Shown here: in pieces, positions 12,326 through 22,800 of the stretch
How positions within the stretch are numbered: position 1 is the stretch's first letter
Layout: each line of letters starts with the position of its first letter
Origin: Maea johnstoni
Taxonomy: Eukaryota > Annelida > Polychaeta > Spionida > Magelonidae
Assembly: GCA_963942565.1 (NCBI GenBank)
Contig: OZ012685.1
Span: forward strand, 58,496,197 to 58,560,196
Direction: 5' to 3'
Length of the DNA stretch: 64,000 bases
Translations under genes and position numbers: made by a program
Notes under the pieces: model-generated
What the model was told of the DNA's origin: nothing
Database searches by the model: none
The model's input: only the letters and a program-made list of their open reading frames with translations

Positions 12326-13800
12326 GTGTGTTAAACCGCGAAACATTCAGATAAGAATACACGTGATATTTTTTGCAGTGCTACAAAAGGCTTTCAAAAC
12401 AGACAGTTTCGACTGAATCACACTCTTTGTAATATTGCCACCACTATAATGTAAATGGTTATGACATGTTTAAAAGATTATATCAGTAGAGAAGTGACAA
12501 TAAATAACATGGTTAAGTTAATACTGATATGTTCATGTATATTCTTTGCTTATGATAGTGATAGTATTAATACTGAATATGTAATTTAAACTAGTTCTTA
12601 CCTTTAGCTCTGTGTGTATAAACATATGAACCCAAGCATTTTCACAAAAGCAGCATGTCATTCACTGTGGAGTCTTGTTCACCTGAATCCCGAGACAAAT
12701 TGCTAACTAAACTGGACCAAAATATATCAGGAGAAATGGGGAACATTCAACATGAAATCATAATTGTTTCAGATGCAACACGTGCATTTGGCGGTATCAG
12801 TCCCAAAGCAATGAATTTATGCCGTGTGCAAAGAAATCAGCTGGGATTTCACTCAACATACAGAACCAGCTGCTCTATCAATTAATACCTGTCTCATATG
12901 GCGAAATTCACGCAATGAAAAAAACATCTTAAATGCACAAGTTTACCCATTCCTACCTGTATCGATCCAAATGTAGATTAATTTATTAAGGTGATAGTCT
13001 AGTATGTACACCAAGATTATCACCACTAGGAGGTGTCCTTGGCTGGCCCCTAAGAATGGATATCAAAACAAAAGATGACACATGAGCAGTGTTCACTCGC
13101 CACGAATCCCGAGCTGGCAACACTCTATTGTGCTAACCTCAAGAGCACAAAAGGCAAAGCCCATTGGGGGTTCCTTGTTACATTGCTCCCCAACGACATG
13201 GCTGTCTGTTTTAACCATGCAGATTCCTTCTAGGTAGACCATTTTGACCAAAATTTTCAACTCATTTTTTGGCTCAAAGTGAATAAAGATACAGTCTCCG
13301 AAGACAGTATTTTAGAATATGACAGATATGAACCCCGTCTAGGTGCAAGGTCATGTCACAGGTACTTTGAATTCTGACAGGACCTGAAAATCAGCATTTA
13401 CTATGTAAACCACGTGCTGTTAGTAATTTTGAGGCTTATGGGAACATTCAAAAATGATTTTAAGATGCTCATCGTGCAAATCATCTGTTGAGGTAGGACC
13501 TTGCACCTCACCAAAGACATGAATGATCATATGGTAGACTCTCATTTTCATGTAAAGGGTAAGTCTTCACATTTTGCCAAAAAACAAAACACATTCAGAT
13601 ATGTTCTTTAAGGGTGCCACAATACTTCAAAATGGTCATTTATTGATAAGTTTACCATTATTCTGTAACTATGAGATGTAACCTTTACAATAGCATAAGT
13701 GCCACTGTCTTCATTAAACTCAGTTTTCAGATATTCAAGTTTTAAAAATGACCCGTGTATTGAATAGGGTTGTACCTTAAGCGTAACACAAAAATTAGGT
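12326..13800. other. Intergenic, no gene recognised
   Basis: Contains the 3' UTR of the SIR2-like gene to about 12520. An open frame at 12655-12885 has no family resemblance and no splice context. The rest is unremarkable noncoding sequence. Confidence 0.6.
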
Positions 13801-13819
13801 TAAAATATTTGATTACTCT

Positions 13820-14116
13820 ATGGAAAAAGCCGAATTTGGTCGTGCGAGGTTCAGCACACATAGTACTTGGACGAGCCTTCCAGATTCTTTTAAATTTGTA
13901 ACTCTCATGAAAAGAGGAATATGTTGGATAGAAAAGGCTAGAGACGAACTGAACAATGCATTTTGGAGAGAAGCATACAATAGAATTGACACCCCTCTGG
14001 TTAGAAACCAGCTCATGATGCCCATATGGTTTTCAAAGGAGCCGGCATGGCGAAAATTGAAAAGAGTAGAATATGTTAAGTTAGAGATTTCTTGTCCCCA
14101 AATGGAAACTATCTAA
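13820..14116 (+). pseudogene. Possible LINE reverse-transcriptase C-terminal remnant
   Basis: The 98-residue frame contains LVWI-like GICWIEKARDELNNAFW and NQLMMPIWFS. These resemble the segment of L1-like reverse-transcriptase ORFs in which KNELNN, FW and IWYN occur in the same order. No other part of a LINE is visible around it. The match is by eye only, and a chance frame is possible. Confidence 0.35.
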
Positions 14117-14284
14117 GCCAGATTGAGCTGCAACAGAAATGGAATATAGTTATCAACTTCTTAGACTATATGACCATTGTGAGGAATATTTTTAAAAATA
14201 TATAAAGAAACTACTTTATATTTTTTTGAGGGTCCTTATATACCTACAATAATAGAACACCTAGGCATGAGTATGAAAGGTTGT

Positions 14285-14985
14285 ATAGATGATTTTTTTT
14301 TTTAAATACTCATTTTATTGATAAAAGGATGATCGAATCCTAATTAAATACTAAACACTCTTTCACCTGATCATGTGAATAAGTAAAATGGCCAGCGCCA
14401 GCAAAACATCCGCGGCCTTGGCTCAAGCCGCGAACATCGTCCGGGATGCCCAAGCCCTTATCATCACGGCGGGCGCGGGTATGGGGGTCGACTCAGGGCT
14501 GCCAGATTTCAGGGGACCAGAGGGATTCTGGCGCGCCTATCCTGCGATTGGCAAGCTAGGATTACGTCTCGAGCTAATGAGCACGCCGATCTGGTTTACG
14601 AAAAATCCTAAGTTTGCATGGGGATTCTTTGGCCATCGCTACAACCTCTACAACAGAACCACTCCTCACCAAGGGTTCCAAATTCTGAGAAAATGGGCCG
14701 AGAAGATGGAAAAGGGGTACTTTATCTTTACCAGTAACGTTGAATGATGGGCACTTTCAAAAGGCGGGCTTTTCAGAGGAAAGAGTGATAGAATGTCATG
14801 GGAGCATAAAGTTTTTACAGTCCATAGATACAAGACACTGTAACTGTTGGGAAATTTGGCCGGTGCCTGAGGATTTTAAAATAGAAGTTGATGAAGAAAC
14901 GCTTCTAGCCCAGTCGGAGCTTCCACAAGCTCCATCGGGCCATGGTCTAGCAAGACCAAATATTCTTATTTTCGGCCTTGGATAA
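14285..14985 (+). pseudogene. Truncated second copy of the SIR2-like gene
   Basis: This is a near-identical copy of 11345-12035, including about 100 bp upstream of the start codon. It opens with the same MASASKTSAALAQAAN. Visible protein differences are PP to PA near residue 53, EV to EL near 63 and S to N near 89. A 4-bp insertion just after TSNV shifts the frame. A separate 6-bp insertion further on adds two residues near the RHC site. The copy stops abruptly after ILIFG, about 100 codons short of the parent. The break abuts an interspersed repeat also present near 61745. Inclusion of upstream DNA and lack of a tail argue for DNA-level duplication. The few differences make it recent. It should not make a working sirtuin. 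Confidence 0.9.
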
Positions 14986-15045
14986 AGAATAGAATGGATA
15001 TGTAGCGAGAGACCAATTACTGTATGCCCTATAGTGAGATGCTTC
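14978..15045. repeat. Fragment of interspersed repeat R1
   Basis: The segment running from TTGGATAAAGAATAGAATGG through GAGAGACCAATTACTGTATG closely matches 61744-61805. It begins exactly where the SIR2 duplicate ends. A longer partner of the same family is at 61740-62035 and a related one at 22020-22290. Confidence 0.75.
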
Positions 15046-15399
15046 TTCTTCTTACTTGATAGTATCCTCCTGTAAAGGAGCTGTAGTACATATATATTAG
15101 ACAACAATTATCAATTAAGATATTACAATCTGATATTTACAATGATTCGTTATTAATCATATATTTACAATTGATTCGTACATTGATTGGAATATTATTA
15201 CTACAATGAGCTGGTGTCGACACGCCCGAGACTACTGGCTGCAACTGCTTGCAAACAGGCACCATCTGGCGGTGGACTTGCTCGATGGCAGGCTATTTAT
15301 ATCCTCCCGCCTACCAGGGAGTTGGGCTGAAGAATAGAGGATCCTAATCATCCTATGTCAGTCAACTTTCCGATCATAGTTCATTCTTTTACGTCCCTC
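15046..15399. other. Intergenic, nothing recognised
   Basis: No coding, RNA or repeat feature can be supported here. Confidence 0.5.
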
Positions 15400-15605
15400 C
15401 AGACATAGACATCAAGAGAGACGGGACCTACGGCTTTAAGTGCCATCCGAAGCACTGGGCAACGAGGAGTAGACTGACTTGCCTAAGGCCAGAAAGAAAG
15501 TGATGACTTGGGACGGACGCGAACCCGAGACCTGCGTATCGCCAGGTCACTTGCCTGCATGATTAGCCCGACGTGCAAACCACTACACCAATTCTCCTCC
15601 TCCGA
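15400..15605 (-). repeat. tRNA-derived SINE-like repeat
   Basis: Read on the minus strand it contains a B-box-like GGGTTCGCGTCC and, further on, the complement of the conserved core AAGTGCCATCCGAAGCACTGGGC. The same core recurs at 22682 and 31948, also next to B-box-like sequence. An RNA polymerase III-derived SINE family is the best reading. No target duplication was found. Confidence 0.6.
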
Positions 15606-16489
15606 GGAGACATCTTGTTTACGTTCCTTTACTAACCTAGATGAGGCCTAAGTGACCTACTCGGGTAAGCTTAGACATGCGCAGTGAAAGCTAGTAAAGG
15701 AACGGATTTCGTGCTTGCCCGAGTAAAATGTCATGGCGTCTGCCAAACGGCCTTCACCTTTGCCCATATATGGCAACCGTGAAATCGTCTATGTCTAAGC
15801 CGCACTTTATCACGAATGTCAATTTCAATTCATTTAAGACTAAATCTATCAAATGTCATAATAAATATTACCCAAATATTAAGCCAGGGCATGTATTGTA
15901 AAATTAAAAGAGTATTCCTAAATGCTGGTAACAAAAGTGAACGATTTGCTTATTTTTAAAGATGCTTACGAAAGCATCAAAAACAAATTAATTTTCAGCA
16001 TTTTACTGTAAATAATGATCATCTTTTATTTTATTTTCACAAGCAAAACAATTTTCGGTAAACGAAGGCGTCCATGTTTGCGCGTTGCATTGTGGGATAC
16101 TTACCCAACTAACCCACTCAGGGAGTCGGTTAGTTGGGCCAGGCGCGAGTAAGCGCCAGAGTGACGTCATCGCCTAACTGGAACGATCTCGCGCTTACCC
16201 AGTACTTACTCGCGCAAGTAAAGGAACGTCCTACTTGTGCTTGGCGGATTAATCAAAACAGGAAGTTGTCATTGTACATGCGCAGTATGGCTTCATTTCG
16301 CCTAGCAACCACCGTGAAGTCATTACACTTGTTATGAGGAGGAGCGGTGAAATCCTCTGAATTCTGGTATATATACTATATTTTAAGTGATGTTGATCAT
16401 TATTTGATTAGCCAACAACTTCTGGAATGTAAATATAGTTGATTTTATTTGTGTTAAGATATTTGAAGCGATTCTTCTTCTTCCGGTGT
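15606..16489. other. Intergenic with repeated AGTAAAGGAACG motifs
   Basis: GTTCCTTTACTA occurs at about 15623 and its inverse near 15693; AAGTAAAGGAACG occurs again near 16215. This hints at the remains of one or more inverted-repeat elements, but ends and target duplications could not be defined. No gene is seen. Confidence 0.4.
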
Positions 16490-17375
16490 ACCACCAAACT
16501 TCATAGAAGACTCAGGTGGGGGTGAGTGCCTGTTAGTAGGAAAAGTAGGAGAATATGAACGACAGCGGGTTAATTTGTTAACGGGTTAAAAACCTGACCT
16601 CTATTTAGGTTGTGGATAGAGACTTGAGGCTAGCTTTGAAAGCCTCAGGTGTCTGAGATATTGGGATGTCCGGGGGTAGAGCGTTCCACTCCCTGATGGT
16701 TCTAGGGAAGAAGGAGAACTTGTGGTAGTCACTAGTTGAGCTGGGTACCAGGTAGCCGGCTGGGTGGCACAGATGGGAAGATCTTGTTATAGGTCTTAGA
16801 TGGGGCGATGCAGGTACAGCAACCAGGCCATTGGCAATCTTATACATCAGTACAAGCCGCATGTCTCTCCTTCGCTGTTCTAGTGTCTCCCATCCTAGCA
16901 CCGAGATCCTATCGGTGACACTATCGGTTCTGTCCCATCTGTTTGTCACGAATCGCGCTGCCCTTCTCTGTACCATCTCAATTTTGTTGATGTTGTCCTT
17001 GGTGTAAGGATCCCAGATGGTTGCCGAATATTCCACCATTGGTCTTACTATTGTTTTGTAGGCTTTGGACTTCAGTTCTTCTGAGTTTATCTTGAGGTTT
17101 CTTCTCAGGAAGCCCAGGACTCTGTTTGCTTTGGTTTTGGCATTTTCTATGTGAGTGTTCCATTTGAGATCCTTAGTTATGGTGACGCCGAGGTATTTCG
17201 CTGCGTTTACGGATTTGAGGGTGTGGCCGTGAAGGACGTTATCGGACTTGATGGTTGTCTTCTTGTGATTGATGTTGATAACTTCACACTTGTCCGGATG
17301 GAATTCCATCTGCCACTTTGTTTCCCAGTCAGCCAGTCTGTTCAGGTCGTCTTGCAGGAGCCGAGAGTCTCGTGT
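16490..17375 (-). mobile_element. 5'-truncated CR1/L2/Jockey-like LINE
   Basis: The frame 17309-16605 encodes the C-terminal part of a non-LTR reverse transcriptase ORF. It includes FHPDKCEV, AAKYLGVTITKDLKWNTHI, VRPMVEYSATIWDPY and VQRRAARFV. The open sequence continues upstream to about 17375 (LQDDLNRLADWETKW), where similarity stops. The 3' end on the minus strand finishes with a GAAGAAGAAGAA tail near 16478. All catalytic RT motifs are missing, so the copy is dead. It lies just downstream of the Ty3/Gypsy fossil. Confidence 0.85.
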
Positions 17376-17740
17376 TGTAACTCACCTCAATCAGATGAGT
17401 AAAGGATACTGAAGTGGCAGACAGCTACTACGTCGATGGCCATCTTGTCCAGGATACATGTAGATCTACTGACCAAGGATGGTGCACGTTCGACGTCTCA
17501 AGAATAACTGCCCAGAAAACCATCTTTAACCAGCGCGCATCACGTACGGCACATCTCGCCGAATCTCGCGAGAGTACCGTCTAAATATAGACATGCTATT
17601 TACCACATTCCTCCCCTATCTATTTTTAGATGAGAGAAATGTCACAAATAGCTCCCAAAATAATTCGGGTAAACAGGAACACCTACCGATATTGATCGGT
17701 TACTCTAACAAATTTATTTAGACTATTTACAACTTTCCTC
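17376..17740 (-). other. Probable 3' terminal region of the Ty3/Gypsy fossil
   Basis: On the minus strand a purine run GGGGAGGAATG (about 17608-17618) precedes TGGTAAATAG, resembling a polypurine tract at the start of a 3' LTR. No matching LTR was found by eye right of the gag region, so the LTR call is tentative. Confidence 0.35.
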
Positions 17741-17747
17741 CCAAGAT

Positions 17748-19595
17748 CTATTCTAGGTGATAAAGGCGATTAGTGTTCTGAAAGCATTGCTTAAGAACTT
17801 CTTGAACACTAATCCCTTTCACCTCTGCTATGCGGCGAGCTACTTGGAGAGCCATGATCGGATCGGTTGTAGTGCCACGAGGAGCCTCTCTTGGCTTCAG
17901 ATGAGGAGCGTCGGTTTCTAGGATGAGACGAGATAAAGGTGCACATCGGATCATCTCGTTCGCCTCCTCATTCTCCGGGTAGGTACAACTTCCCGCCGCT
18001 CCGATGAAGGTGTCGGGGAACTTCCTTATCCAGGCCACGGTATCTGACCATCCTCCATGATTGGCATGGAGATAGATTTTGTGGTCCGATGCCAACACTT
18101 TCCGAACAATCCTGAGGCAAGGGATCATTGCATCCCTGGCATGGATGACTACTGGTTTAGCAGGGAACTGCACCGCGATATCCAATTGCTCCCTCAAAAC
18201 CGTTTCCTGGAGTCGACGTTCCCTCTCGGAAGGATTTCTAGAATAATCCAACCCCATTTCCCCCACGGCCACCATTTTTGGATGCTGTTTGAGATAGCGC
18301 CGCATCATTGCCGCAATCCGTGAGTTCCATTCTCGAGCCTTCTTAGGGTGACACCCAATACAGCCATAAATCCCCGCTTCATCCAAGATTTTAACCAGGT
18401 AAGGATGCTGATGGAGACGCTGTAAATCGCAGAAGACTGTCACGCACTTCAAAAAGTACGGGCAAACGAATCGCTGCGCTCTCTGCAAATACTCCATGAG
18501 GGTTCCTTTGTGTTTCTGTGCCTGAAACAACCGATCGAGATGACAGTGACCATCGATGTAATGCAGATCGACGGAATCTTCCCCAGGAAGCATGACAAGT
18601 TTTGGAGAAGGACGGTGAGATGAAGTAGAGGAAGACGAAGGTTTCTCTTTGTGAGATGAAGCAGAGGAAGACGAAGGTTTCTCTTTGTGAGATGAAGCAG
18701 AGGAAGACGAAGGTTTTTCTTTGTGAGATGAAGAAGGTTTCTCTTCGTGAAATGTGACGGTTCGTTGAGAATTAGACTTTCCAACCGTCACCACAAGAGG
18801 ACGCTTTGGTTCGATGGGTTCTGGTGCCTGCACCTCTACGCGGAAATTGCGAACTTGTCTCCTAGCACAAAGAAGAAGCAGATTGTGGATTGTCTTCCAA
18901 TGCAACAAGGTAGAGACCCGATCGGGAACAGCTGCATTTCGACTCCTCAGTCTACGTAGCCCGGCTCTTCGGTCAAATTCATCCAGAATGATGATCTCCT
19001 CCGCAGTGAAGACGGAGGCAATGCAAGAAAACTTCATTTGCACCACATAATAGAGCTCCTCGATGTTTCCAAGGCGGAGGAAGCTCATCACATGCTCCAA
19101 GAATCGTTGGACTCCTTCTTCAAACCACCTCCAGTGAGTCTCAGTTCTGAAGGTTCCTCCATGCTCCTTGATATGACTCGAGTATTCGAAGGACGAACAC
19201 ACCCAACAAATGAAAAGTGGAAGCAACTCCCAAAACTGCGGACAGATGTGACATTTGAAGACATGCTGCTTCAGATGAGCTGTTGGAATCCCACACTGAT
19301 GACATTCAGACTTTCTCGCTTTCCGCACAAGTTGAGCCTCCTCGACCTTCCTCTTCCTTCCCCTCTGCCTCCTACCATCATAAGACGGTTCCTTGTCTGT
19401 ACCATCATGAGACGGTTCCCTACCATCATAAGACGGTTCTTTCTTTCCTACGTACACGGGTATCCGACTACGGAAACGACGACTGGTACTAGCCGACTCG
19501 ACTTCTTCCTCCAGATATTCTGGGACGAACTGGCCCTCCTCTTCATCCATCTCTAAAAAGAATTGGAACTTGGCATAAGTCGCATGATTTCTCAT
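17748..19595 (-). CDS. Accessory ORF of the Gypsy fossil: paired zinc finger plus TatD-type nuclease
   Basis: The 615-residue frame has an acidic N-terminus and a three-fold EPSYDG-type repeat (about residues 53-75). A Cys/His region (CHQCG, CHICP, CWVC with a trailing HIKEH) spans about 97-145. A four-fold HKEKPSSSS repeat lies near 280-325. A C-terminal TatD metal-dependent hydrolase domain runs from about 340 to the end. TatD signature segments are DGHCHLDRL, GCHPKK, GEMGLDYSRN, VIHARDA, LHANHGG and LETDAPHLKP, which carry the usual His, Glu and Asp metal ligands. TatD enzymes are deoxyribonucleases, and animal TATDN proteins are the nearest named relatives. The ORF follows integrase on the same strand with a gap of about 75 bp, so I treat it as part of the element. 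A captured host gene fragment is the alternative. Confidence 0.8.
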   Translation of the reverse strand: MRNHATYAKFQFFLEMDEEEGQFVPEYLEEEVESASTSRRFRSRIPVYVGKKEPSYDGREPSHDGTDKEPSYDGRRQRGRKRKVEEAQLVRKARKSECHQCGIPTAHLKQHVFKCHICPQFWELLPLFICWVCSSFEYSSHIKEHGGTFRTETHWRWFEEGVQRFLEHVMSFLRLGNIEELYYVVQMKFSCIASVFTAEEIIILDEFDRRAGLRRLRSRNAAVPDRVSTLLHWKTIHNLLLLCARRQVRNFRVEVQAPEPIEPKRPLVVTVGKSNSQRTVTFHEEKPSSSHKEKPSSSSASSHKEKPSSSSASSHKEKPSSSSTSSHRPSPKLVMLPGEDSVDLHYIDGHCHLDRLFQAQKHKGTLMEYLQRAQRFVCPYFLKCVTVFCDLQRLHQHPYLVKILDEAGIYGCIGCHPKKAREWNSRIAAMMRRYLKQHPKMVAVGEMGLDYSRNPSERERRLQETVLREQLDIAVQFPAKPVVIHARDAMIPCLRIVRKVLASDHKIYLHANHGGWSDTVAWIRKFPDTFIGAAGSCTYPENEEANEMIRCAPLSRLILETDAPHLKPREAPRGTTTDPIMALQVARRIAEVKGISVQEVLKQCFQNTNRLYHLE

Positions 19596-19670
19596 TCTTT
19601 TAGATTGTTAGTGTTAGAGTTAAGACGGTTATGTTATTAGTCTTAAACTCATGCGACATGCGAATTCTTT

Positions 19671-21722
19671 TTAGTCTCGAAATCGGGCTGGCGTTTTACT
19701 GACTCTACCAGCTCGGGTAGAAACTGACTCCTCAGATGACGAAGGAGGATGAACATCAGATGAGATGACGTAATCAAACCCCTGATCATCTAGAGCTTGC
19801 TCCCAGTCCTCAGAATCCTCTTCTTCGATGTCACAAGAAGCAAAATTCGGATCGGTGTTTAGCTGACAATACCAGGATTCCTCCTCACCTAGCTGATCAG
19901 CGACTTCATTCAAGATTTTCCTCCATTTTCCACAATCCTCACATTGTACCCATGTATACGTGAAAAGTGGAACTTGATCTGCCTCAACAGATGGATCAGA
20001 AACCTCTGAAGTCTCATCACCCGTATACGTCGATTCTGCCTGTCTACCAATATCAATCGGTTCATTAGAAGATATTTGGTCCTCTCCATCCAAAGCTCTA
20101 CCAATTTCAATCTGTTCTGAATGGAGCAACGAAGTACCAGTTTCAACCGGTTTGAAAAGGTCCTTTATTCCACCCAACTCAACCTCTGAAGCATCTAACT
20201 CAGAGGACAATGTCATGGCGTTTTGTACATTGTGTCTTGCTTTGCGTAACCACAGTGGAACTTCTCTATCATGACATGCTTTTAATAGATCATGATGAAG
20301 TACTGAAGTCTTTTTCCTGTCAAAGACTTTAAACAACACTGGTGTAATGACTTCAGTGATAAGCATTGGAGCGGTCCATGCAGACTTCAGCTTATTACTT
20401 CGACCTTTCTTTGTTGTATCATTTCTTCGTTGAACGATATCTCCTACTTGAAAAGAAGCTTGTCTTTTGCAGATATCATAGTAATCCTTCTGACGCTGTT
20501 GAGTACCCTGAAGGCGTTCTCGTACCAGAGCATGAGCTGACAAAAACCTCTCCCTGAGCTTTTGAACGAACTCCGACGGATGTGATTCCTCTGGTGAGTC
20601 GGAAGGATAAAGGAGATCTGCAGGATGTCGAACTTCTCTTCCCAACATCATCATATTTGGCGTGAACCCTGTTTGACGATTAGGAACAGATCTGATAGCA
20701 CTTGTCAATAATGCTAAATCTTCATCCCACCTGTTATTTTCCTTCAAATGACATCGGATCAGTTGCAGCAGAGTACGGTTGTATCTCTCCACTTGTCCAT
20801 TGGAGCAGGCACGATATGGAGTGGTTCTGGTCTTTGTGATCTCCAGAAGCTCACATACCCCTTGAAACAGTGCGCTTGTGAAGTTTCTTCCCTGATCTGT
20901 ATGTATCAGGGACGGTGCCCCTAATCTTGAAACGAAATTATCAACCACTAAACGAGCTGTTTCCTCTGCTGCCTGATGTGCGAGAGCATAAGCCTTAAAC
21001 CATTTTGAGAATTGGCAAATCAAAACCAGGATGTATCGGTTCCCTTTTTTACTTTCTGGAAACGGACCTAATATGTCGATGTGTAGCCTTTCCCCAGGAG
21101 CTCCAGCATGATACATCCCAAGACCAGCCCTCGCTTTGACATTGGCTTTTTTCTGACGACTACAGGTTTTGCAGGATTTTACATATAACTTGCTGTCTGT
21201 TCTCATCCCATACCATATATGAGCCCGACGAAGTCTTTGAAATGTTCCCGCCATTCCGTTATGACCGGAGAGCTTCAGATCATGGCAGCGATGAAGAATC
21301 TCTTTCTTTAATGAATTTGGAACAACCAACAGAGATCTGGTGTTAACTTCCTCCACCCATCGATAGTGCAAAACTCCATCTTTCACTTGAAGAAGCTTCT
21401 GATTTGCCCAGAAGTACTTAACAGCCGGAGAAGAGAGATGAAGCTCACGTTGAGATGGGTGTGTTTGGTGTTCCATCCACTGAAGAAGACAATTGATATC
21501 AGGATCAGCCAACTGTAACTCCCTCATTTCCTGAGATGTATATGTATGAAGGAGACCTATTGCATCTTCAACAACTTGACGAACAACAGGCAAAGCTAAT
21601 CCTTCCTCAGCAAGATTATATGATCCCTCTGTCTTGGATACCAACATAAGTCGGTTAATTTGGTCGTTTTGAGTTTTGACCAGATTCATCCGGTTATCAT
21701 AACTGTTCTTCTGCTCTGTCAA
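19671..21722 (-). CDS. Integrase region of the Gypsy fossil with C-terminal CW zinc finger
   Basis: Contains an HHCC zinc-binding segment (HRCHDLKLSGHNG through CKTCSRQKK) and a DDE catalytic core region beginning HIDILGPFPE with HTDQGRNF and NGQVERYN. A C-terminal segment carries WVQCEDCGKWRKI and WYCQLNTDPNFASCDIEEED. That last part has the spacing of a CW-type zinc finger, a reader of methylated histone H3 tails in host proteins, in the position where many Gypsy integrases carry a chromodomain. Fossil element; no activity is implied. Confidence 0.88.
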   Translation of the reverse strand: MTEQKNSYDNRMNLVKTQNDQINRLMLVSKTEGSYNLAEEGLALPVVRQVVEDAIGLLHTYTSQEMRELQLADPDINCLLQWMEHQTHPSQRELHLSSPAVKYFWANQKLLQVKDGVLHYRWVEEVNTRSLLVVPNSLKKEILHRCHDLKLSGHNGMAGTFQRLRRAHIWYGMRTDSKLYVKSCKTCSRQKKANVKARAGLGMYHAGAPGERLHIDILGPFPESKKGNRYILVLICQFSKWFKAYALAHQAAEETARLVVDNFVSRLGAPSLIHTDQGRNFTSALFQGVCELLEITKTRTTPYRACSNGQVERYNRTLLQLIRCHLKENNRWDEDLALLTSAIRSVPNRQTGFTPNMMMLGREVRHPADLLYPSDSPEESHPSEFVQKLRERFLSAHALVRERLQGTQQRQKDYYDICKRQASFQVGDIVQRRNDTTKKGRSNKLKSAWTAPMLITEVITPVLFKVFDRKKTSVLHHDLLKACHDREVPLWLRKARHNVQNAMTLSSELDASEVELGGIKDLFKPVETGTSLLHSEQIEIGRALDGEDQISSNEPIDIGRQAESTYTGDETSEVSDPSVEADQVPLFTYTWVQCEDCGKWRKILNEVADQLGEEESWYCQLNTDPNFASCDIEEEDSEDWEQALDDQGFDYVISSDVHPPSSSEESVSTRAGRVSKTPARFRD

Positions 21723-21893
21723 AACTCTTCTAACGGCCAGTGGAATTACATCATCGACGTCCTCCTCAAATCCAGATAGGGCCCTGTTGAAAGAGGTACT
21801 GGGAGGACAGTATAATTACAGAGAAGGGGGAAGGCAAGTGTTGCGGCAAGGCGCTAAAGGCCGCAGGAGGAATAGAAAGTGGCAGTGTAGTAA

Positions 21894-21935
21894 GGATCCG
21901 TGCGCCCAAAAAGTGAGTGGCGGGCGCACGGATCC
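21894..21935. repeat. Perfect 14-bp inverted repeat (hairpin)
   Basis: GGATCCGTGCGCCC at 21894-21907 is exactly inverted at 21922-21935 around a 14-nt loop. It is GC-rich and could form a stable stem. No following T-run suggests a terminator, so its role is unknown. Confidence 0.9.
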
Positions 21936-22019
21936 AAGCCCAAAGTACAGGTGGAAGGTGCATGGATAGGGCACTGATGATCACGTGGGGACATGTGAAA
22001 GGGCAGATAGAAGGTAGAT

Positions 22020-22290
22020 GGGTGGGAGTTGCATAAAGTAATGCCTTATAGTTAAGTGCTGGACTCATGTCAGGAGTACCACATAAGCCATCAGTGCGGG
22101 CTCACGTGGGAACAAGGACCAATCAGGGCTCTCGCATCGATTACATTACTGAGACACCTTATCTCGACCACCAGCTGGGGGTGCCCAAAGCACCAATTTC
22201 TGGCCTATTAGCGGCTATTAGTTGACATTAGTTGAGGCTTGCATGTTCATGTTGACCGGCTGGTTTCGAATCCACTTGTGTTTGGTGATC
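22020..22290. repeat. Interspersed repeat R1, internal copy
   Basis: Shares long blocks with 61790-62035, including ACGTGGGAACAAGGACCAAT, GCATCGATTACATTAC, GCTGGGGGTGCCCA and GTTGACCGGCTGGTTTC. The order is collinear. Classification is open (nonautonomous element or solo terminal repeat). Confidence 0.8.
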
Positions 22291-22674
22291 TAAGGTAAAG
22301 TCATGTGCAGCAAGTGTGCATGCATTGATTAGTGTCCTTCATCAACAGATATAAATTAATACTTACACCCATTAAACTTCACAGATCTCAATTTTTATAT
22401 GAAGGCTAGGCATTACTTGCATCCATTAAACTATATATTTTCTCGAAGAAATTCCTAACTTCACAACTGTGGAAATGTTTATTATAATAAATCAAAGATA
22501 AAAGATTGTTTTTAGTCTAAGCCCAACATAAAGTCATCGGCCCTTATAGCGAACGGCAATTCAGGCAGACGTCTTTTCTGGGATCAACGGTTTTGACCAA
22601 CAATTCATTTTAGCAAAGTTAAGTAAAATTTTTTTATAGAAATAAAGCCACCGTTATTTTGAGTATGAAATATT

Positions 22675-22800
22675 TCTAAGTACCACAGGAAGCACTGGGC
22701 GGGTGGAAAAAAAGTTCACGATCGAGAGATGGAATCGAACCCGCGACCCTAGGATCGGGAGTCGACTGGGCTACCCTGACTGGCCTATCAATCAGGCTGT
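22675..22800 (-). repeat. tRNA-derived SINE-like repeat
   Basis: On the minus strand an A-box-like GGTAGCCCAGTCG is followed by a B-box GGGTTCGATTCC with tRNA-like spacing. Then comes the complement of the core GGAAGCACTGGGCGGG shared with the copy near 15450. It is not a working tRNA: no paired acceptor stem was found. Confidence 0.6.

Noticed and set aside
19038-19556. 172-codon plus-strand frame opposite the TatD ORF
   Set aside because: Antisense shadow; the minus strand holds the recognisable domains.
22720-22800. Possible functional tRNA gene
   Set aside because: A and B boxes present, but no acceptor stem and it is joined to the SINE core.
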